From Benincasa hispida (Eukaryota > Streptophyta > Magnoliopsida > Cucurbitales > Cucurbitaceae): a stretch of 64,000 bases of DNA. Of the stretch, positions 60,008 through 64,000 are shown in pieces (the stretch's first letter is position 1; every line of letters begins with the position of its first letter). Under the pieces are notes generated by a model. It worked only from the letters and a program-made list of their open reading frames with translations. It did no database searches and had not been told where the DNA came from. The position numbers and the translations under genes are program-made. The stretch lies in assembly GCF_009727055.1 (NCBI RefSeq), contig NC_052359.1, positions 7,587,079-7,651,078 of the forward strand, read 5' to 3'.

Positions 60008-60760
60008 CCCCAACAATCTCCCACTTGTCCTAATGCTAGTGGGGTATGCAAATACAAAGTAAAAACAAAGCACAATACTCAAAACAATAAACTAGGGCAT
60101 ATACTACGTGCACAATATTATCTCCCACTTGTCCTAGACAAGATGATGCATGTCTCGTAGACCCAGACATTCCAGGTGACCCTCAAATACTTTAGCCATG
60201 AGAACCTTTGTAAATGGATCGACAATATTGTGCCTCAAAGGGATCTTCATGACAATCACATCCCTTCGATACACAATCTCCTAGGTGAGATGGTATTTGC
60301 GCTCAATGAGCTTCCCTCTCTTGTGACTTATAGGCTCCATGGAATTAGCCATGACACCACTATTATCACAAAAGAGTAATAGATTTTGACATGTCAGAAA
60401 CAACTTCCAAATTTGTCAAAAAATTCCCGAGCTATACAACCTTTTTGGTAGCTTCACAAACCGCTACATACTCTGTCTCTATGATAGAGTCAGTAATTCA
60501 ACCTTTCTTTATGCTTCTCCAGACTACAGATCTTTGTTAAGAATGAGCATTGACCCTGATATAGATTTCCTAGAATCCGTATCAATCTAAAAATCAGAAC
60601 CAATATATCCTGTAAGGATTAAATCCTTAGCTCCATACAAATACTGTCCACTGATCTAATCTTGGTTGAGACTGATATCTAGCAGCTGATGCTTAGGAGA
60701 AACTACGCGTCTCCTAAATATTTCATCATTCCCAATAAGTAGGATATCGTTCACATACAA

Positions 60761-61987
60761 TGTAACGTCCCGAAATCTAGGTAAGATTTAAATTAATTCG
60801 TGGAATTAATCGTTTCTTTTAATTAAAGACCAAAGTTTAGGAATTAAATATTTTATTAGTGATTTGTGTTTTTTTTTTGGGAAAAGGGATTGAGGGTTGT
60901 TATATTTATTTATTTACTTTGTTTATATTTATTTATTTTTGTTTGTTTTGCCTTTTCCTAAAAAGAAGTGGGGTTAAGGGTTTGGTTATTTTTTAAGGGT
61001 AAGCTGTGTGAGAATTGATGAATTAATTTGTTTAGATTTTGGGGATTCACCCTACAAATTGAACTGTGTGTTTGTGGTTGGTGTCAGGGGCTTTGACTCA
61101 AGCCTTTGCTATTTTAGGAGGGAGTTTCAGGTATTCGTTTTCTTTTGCGTGGACCTAAACCCAAGGTAAGCGGTCTACTAACGGTTGCCCTTGACCTTAT
61201 GCTTACCACTGGTTCTATTTGGAATGAAATATCTTGGAATGTTTGTATATGGATGGATGAATTGTGAACGGCTATGTAGTCTTAGCATGTTTTATGATGT
61301 TGGATGAATGCTTATGTTTGTATGAGATTATAGTGACTGTTAGTGTTGCCATTGGGCTATGCACATCGCATGTTGTGAGCCTTCGGGCCCACACCCTATA
61401 CTTATGTACGGTGTCCTTTTGGGACCACCAGTTATGTTTATGTTTGTGCCATCTAGGGTCACTACTTATGAAAGCGTGCCTTCGGGTTCGCCCCTTATGC
61501 CCATGCCTACGCCTATGATGCCCTTGTGCACTTCTGTCCCAATGGAAAGTTAACATATCATTGAATGGGCCCAGTAGTGGGTCGCTTACTGAGTATACTT
61601 TTATACTCATTATTTTCCTTTCATGTTTTTCATGTAAGAATAAAGATAGACCGACGCATGATAAGAGATCCGTGACCTGGCCATTTGGACGAATTACTGC
61701 TTTCGCACTTAGGTTTCATGTACTAGAGTCTGGTTTAGGAGTTCAGGCATTTTAAAAATCTTATGAAATATTCCTTGATTTATTTAATTGTAATTTATTT
61801 TAAAGTTGGGTTAGGGGTACCCCGAACAATATTTTTAGATTTTCTCTTCTTTGCTTATTTGAGCATTATTTTGTGAAATAAAAATCTTATCTCTTTTATG
61901 TAACTATTCTTCGAGAAAATGTATTGTCGAGCCTATGCATACATAAAGTAGCGTCCTAGAAATATATTAGAAATTTGGGTCGTTACA
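60761..61987 (+). mobile_element. Solo LTR, 1227 bp, with perfect TACAA target duplication
   Basis: Starts TGTAACGTCCCGAAATC and ends GGGTCGTTACA (inverted TGTAACG/CGTTACA termini). TACAA is present at 60756-60760 and 61988-61992. The first element's empty site reads ATCTACGTACAACACTAGGA, which confirms the junction. Its termini differ from the copia family, so a gypsy-type origin is likely. No coding sequence; the overlapping frames at 61264-61610 lie within it. Confidence 0.88.
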
Positions 61988-62040
61988 TACAACACTAAGA
62001 AAACTACTTAACTATTGATGATTTTCTTATAGACACGAGA

Positions 62041-62112
62041 CTCATCAATATTTTGATTAAAGTCATAAACCCTAAACCCTAAACTCATCAACATTTTGAT
62101 TAAAGCCATAAG
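62041..62112 (+). repeat. Short duplication around a telomere-like CCCTAAA repeat
   Basis: CTCATCAATATTTTGATTAA and CTCATCAACATTTTGATTAA are followed by AAGTCATAA and AGCCATAAG. They lie on either side of AAACCCTAAACCCTAAA (62067-62083), two to two-and-a-half plant telomere units. Confidence 0.8.
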
Positions 62113-62587
62113 ATTTAATTGTGGTATCAAATCTTAGCTTTCATATTCTAATACCATATTAAATAATATGACAATGAGAAGAATAATTCATCTATCTTAT
62201 AAAGAGTGTGAGGTCTTAAAACTTTTTAGTATAGAGTTCTCAACAAACTAAAGTAAAGACATGTTATAATGGATATTAGTCGATTCTCCATAAATCTCCA
62301 ACAACGGCACAACACATCTTCAACCTCCCAACTAAATTCAAATACTCATTTGATTATTTATTTTGAAACCCAAAAAATCGTCAATGGCGTCGATCAATTC
62401 ATTCGCCTCCCTCATTAACGATTGCTGAACATGGACTCAATCTATTATTATTGACACCGTGTTTTCTCTCAAGAATATCAAACATTTTCTTGAGAAAATA
62501 GTCACTTCGCTGGTTTATTATAAGGGAATAACAACTTTTCGTCGCTACCTTTTGACCCTAATTTCTATTTAATCTCTAACATTTAAG

Positions 62588-62955
62588 ATATTTATACATT
62601 TAATTCTTTAATTTTGAACCTTGTTTCAATTTAGTCTATAAATTTTAAAATGTTACAATTTTATCTTATAGATTTGAGTTTTGTTTCAATTTGGTCCCTG
62701 ATTTTAAGATTTTACATTTATTACCTCAATTTTTCATTAAATATCAACTTTCAATCATTGACGTTAAATTTTTATGAAGTGAGATTTTAAATTAATTAGA
62801 TATTTAATGAAAATTCGAGGTTAAAAGTGTAAATTTTAAAATATAGAGGCCAAATTGAAACAAAAATCAAATGTCAAGGATAAAATTGTAGCAATTTGAA
62901 ACTTAGGTACTAAATTGAAATCATGTTCAAAACTTGACTAAACGTATAATATTTT
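62588..62955. mobile_element. Foldback element with arms of about 158 bp
   Basis: The left arm (62588-62745) and right arm (62799-62955) are inverted copies. Paired landmarks are ATTAAATATC/GATATTTAAT, CAATTTGGTCCCTGA/GAGGCCAAATTG, CAATTTTATCTTA/GGATAAAATTG and CAATTTAGTCTATA/GTACTAAATTG. The loop is about 53 bp. A transcript would form a long imperfect hairpin. Confidence 0.8.
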
Positions 62956-62960
62956 GAAAC

Positions 62961-63859
62961 CAGACTAAATAAAAACTAGACCTAAAATATAAAACCTAGG
63001 GATAAAAAAATATTTTTCCTTACTATAAAGATGTTTTTGCTCTTCGCTCCAAATTTCAAAATTTGTGGCATTTTTCTCCATTTGAAATCAAACATTTCCT
63101 AATCATTCCAAATTCATCCATTAAAACTATACATTTCTGTGGCTCCAAAATTCAACATTTTTGGTGCGTATTGATATAAAAACTTATTAAAATTTAGAAA
63201 ATAATTTTAATTTAATTCCATTTGACGCATCCCATAAAAAAAGCACGAAAGAAATAAAAGAAAAATAGTAGAGTTACTTGAGAGAAAATTAAGAAGGATC
63301 CGTGAAAAATAGTAGAATTGCGTGAAAGAAAATGAGGAAGGTCCCGTGAGAATTGGAGAGGAGAGATAAAAATAGTTTTAATATTTTTTATTTAAAAATA
63401 TTTAAAAGAATAATAATAAATATCTAATTAAAAAGGGACAATGATCTTATATTTTTAAAAAAGTGAGGACAAAATTGGTCAAATTAACACTGTGGATCTA
63501 TTTATAAAAGGTTAGGACTAAAGATGTAAATTTTTGTTTTCAAAGATCCGGTCGGTTGAGCGGAGCCCTTTCTGGGCTCATTGACCAACCGATATCGACC
63601 GCAAAATGGCCATAAAACCGACATATGAAGTTGGTTCGGGTGGTTTCGATGGATGAGTTCGGTTTAACGGAAACTTTTGGTCACCCCATTATTGCAATGC
63701 TGATGGCTGATGGAATCGGACAGTGAAGTGGAAAAAGCAGCTGGCGGATCGCAGTCGTTGAGAGTAAAATAATTAAAAGAGTATAGAAATGGAGCCCCTG
63801 CCATTGCTAGGGCTTTGGTTCCTTGCTAGATCTCTCTTCATCCACCGAAGACGATAACA
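62961..63859. other. Upstream region of the gene at 63860
   Basis: AT-rich until about 63530. Then comes a higher-GC stretch (63541-63680) with GGTCGGTTGAGC and TTGACCAACC, probably a dispersed repeat edge. The 150 bases before the start codon contain a purine-rich leader and CTCTCTTCATCCACCGAAGA. Confidence 0.5.
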
Positions 63860-64000
63860 ATGTCGTCGAAGTATTCGGATTTGGATTCTTCAGCTTTCGA
63901 TACTCAAACTTCGTCCAATCCGATTCCCGCTCCGGCTCCCTTGGATCATCCCCCCTCCACCTCCTCCACCCTCTCTGAATCCGAAGAAAATCCCTGCACA
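63860..64000 (+). CDS. 5' part of an unidentified protein-coding gene (partial)
   Basis: An open frame from ATG at 63860 runs to the window end (47 codons, no stop). Context ACAATGTC is acceptable. The visible residues are Ser/Pro/Ala-rich and low in complexity (MSSKYSDLDSSAFD, then PIPAPAPLDHPPSTSSTLSE, then SEENPC), as in disordered N-termini of plant cytosolic or nuclear proteins. GC content is much higher than upstream. I cannot name the family from this segment. Confidence 0.65.
   Translation, partial: MSSKYSDLDSSAFDTQTSSNPIPAPAPLDHPPSTSSTLSESEENPCT

Larger units (their letters stand above)
60008..62160 (-). pseudogene. Copia pol remnant (RNase H/RT end) with nested solo LTR
   Basis: 60008-60760 parallels 3299-4000 of the first element: the polypurine complement, ATGGATCGACAATATTGTGC and the region encoding the RNase H TEYVAV box near 60460-60490. 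The reverse transcriptase stretch just upstream of YVDD (CAATAAGTAGGATATCGTTC, 60734-60753) is cut by the solo LTR at 60761 and resumes at 61993. Many stops; inactive. Confidence 0.7.

Noticed and set aside
61264..61610. Three overlapping frames on both strands
   Set aside because: All lie inside the solo LTR 60761-61987 and resemble no protein family.
63541..63680. GC-richer stretch with GGTCGGTTGAGC and TTGACCAACC considered as a structured RNA
   Set aside because: Resembles a common dispersed plant repeat edge; no defined boundaries or supporting structure.

Overview
This window is nuclear DNA from a flowering plant, a eudicot. It is AT-rich, split by many introns, and dominated by LTR retrotransposons and small palindromic repeats. 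The dispersed repeats resemble ones I associate with Cucurbitaceae, but that is recollection rather than proof. Nothing bacterial, viral or organellar was seen, and I found no tRNA or rRNA gene.

Host genes. Four look intact inside the window. (1) A 15-exon MLO-family seven-transmembrane gene at 14756-18770 (+), 581 aa, closest to clade III as far as I can judge. (2) An intronless ATL-type RING-H2 ubiquitin ligase at 19439-19975 (+). (3) A two-exon NADPH-thioredoxin reductase at 34704-38140 (-), 385 aa, with a cleavable-looking N-terminal extension and an internal Met that could give a cytosolic form. (4) A 108-aa Arg-rich protein with a C-terminal FYAEAIADCLDFIK motif at 53537-53863 (-). A fifth gene starts at 63860 (+) and leaves the window. 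A broken p34-like gene (alpha/gamma-adaptin-binding, Rab-like) lies at 30832-33252 (-), downstream of the thioredoxin reductase on the same strand.

Mobile DNA. 1-13626 is an old copia LTR end, an L1-type LINE fragment and a tangle of minus-strand copia LTRs with a decayed pol. 40738-51201 and 55880-62160 hold more LTRs of the same roughly 2.0-2.1 kb copia family. Five solo LTRs are nested in these. Four have perfect 5-bp target duplications (10412-13287, 44445-46281, 56875-58972, 60761-61987) and one has a 4/5 match (48216-50348). 26010-30560 is a decayed Mutator-like element carrying a DUF1985-like gene convergent with a MURA-type transposase whose two recognisable catalytic Asp codons are both mutated to Tyr. 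55224 onward is the end of a CACTA element with a hairpin array. Several MITE or foldback elements are also present.

Assembly artefacts. 46922-46959 is the exact Nextera/Tn5 mate-pair junction adapter left in the assembly, flanked by a false 92-bp duplication. A single N at 39089 sits between two identical 66-bp copies, which looks like an unmerged contig overlap. A 23-N gap is at 2137-2159.

I did not find a convincing undescribed enzymatic system. The most unusual unexplained structures are the clusters of degenerate AAACGATCGTTTA palindromes in the copia LTR and leader, and the reading frame made by the CACTA hairpin array.
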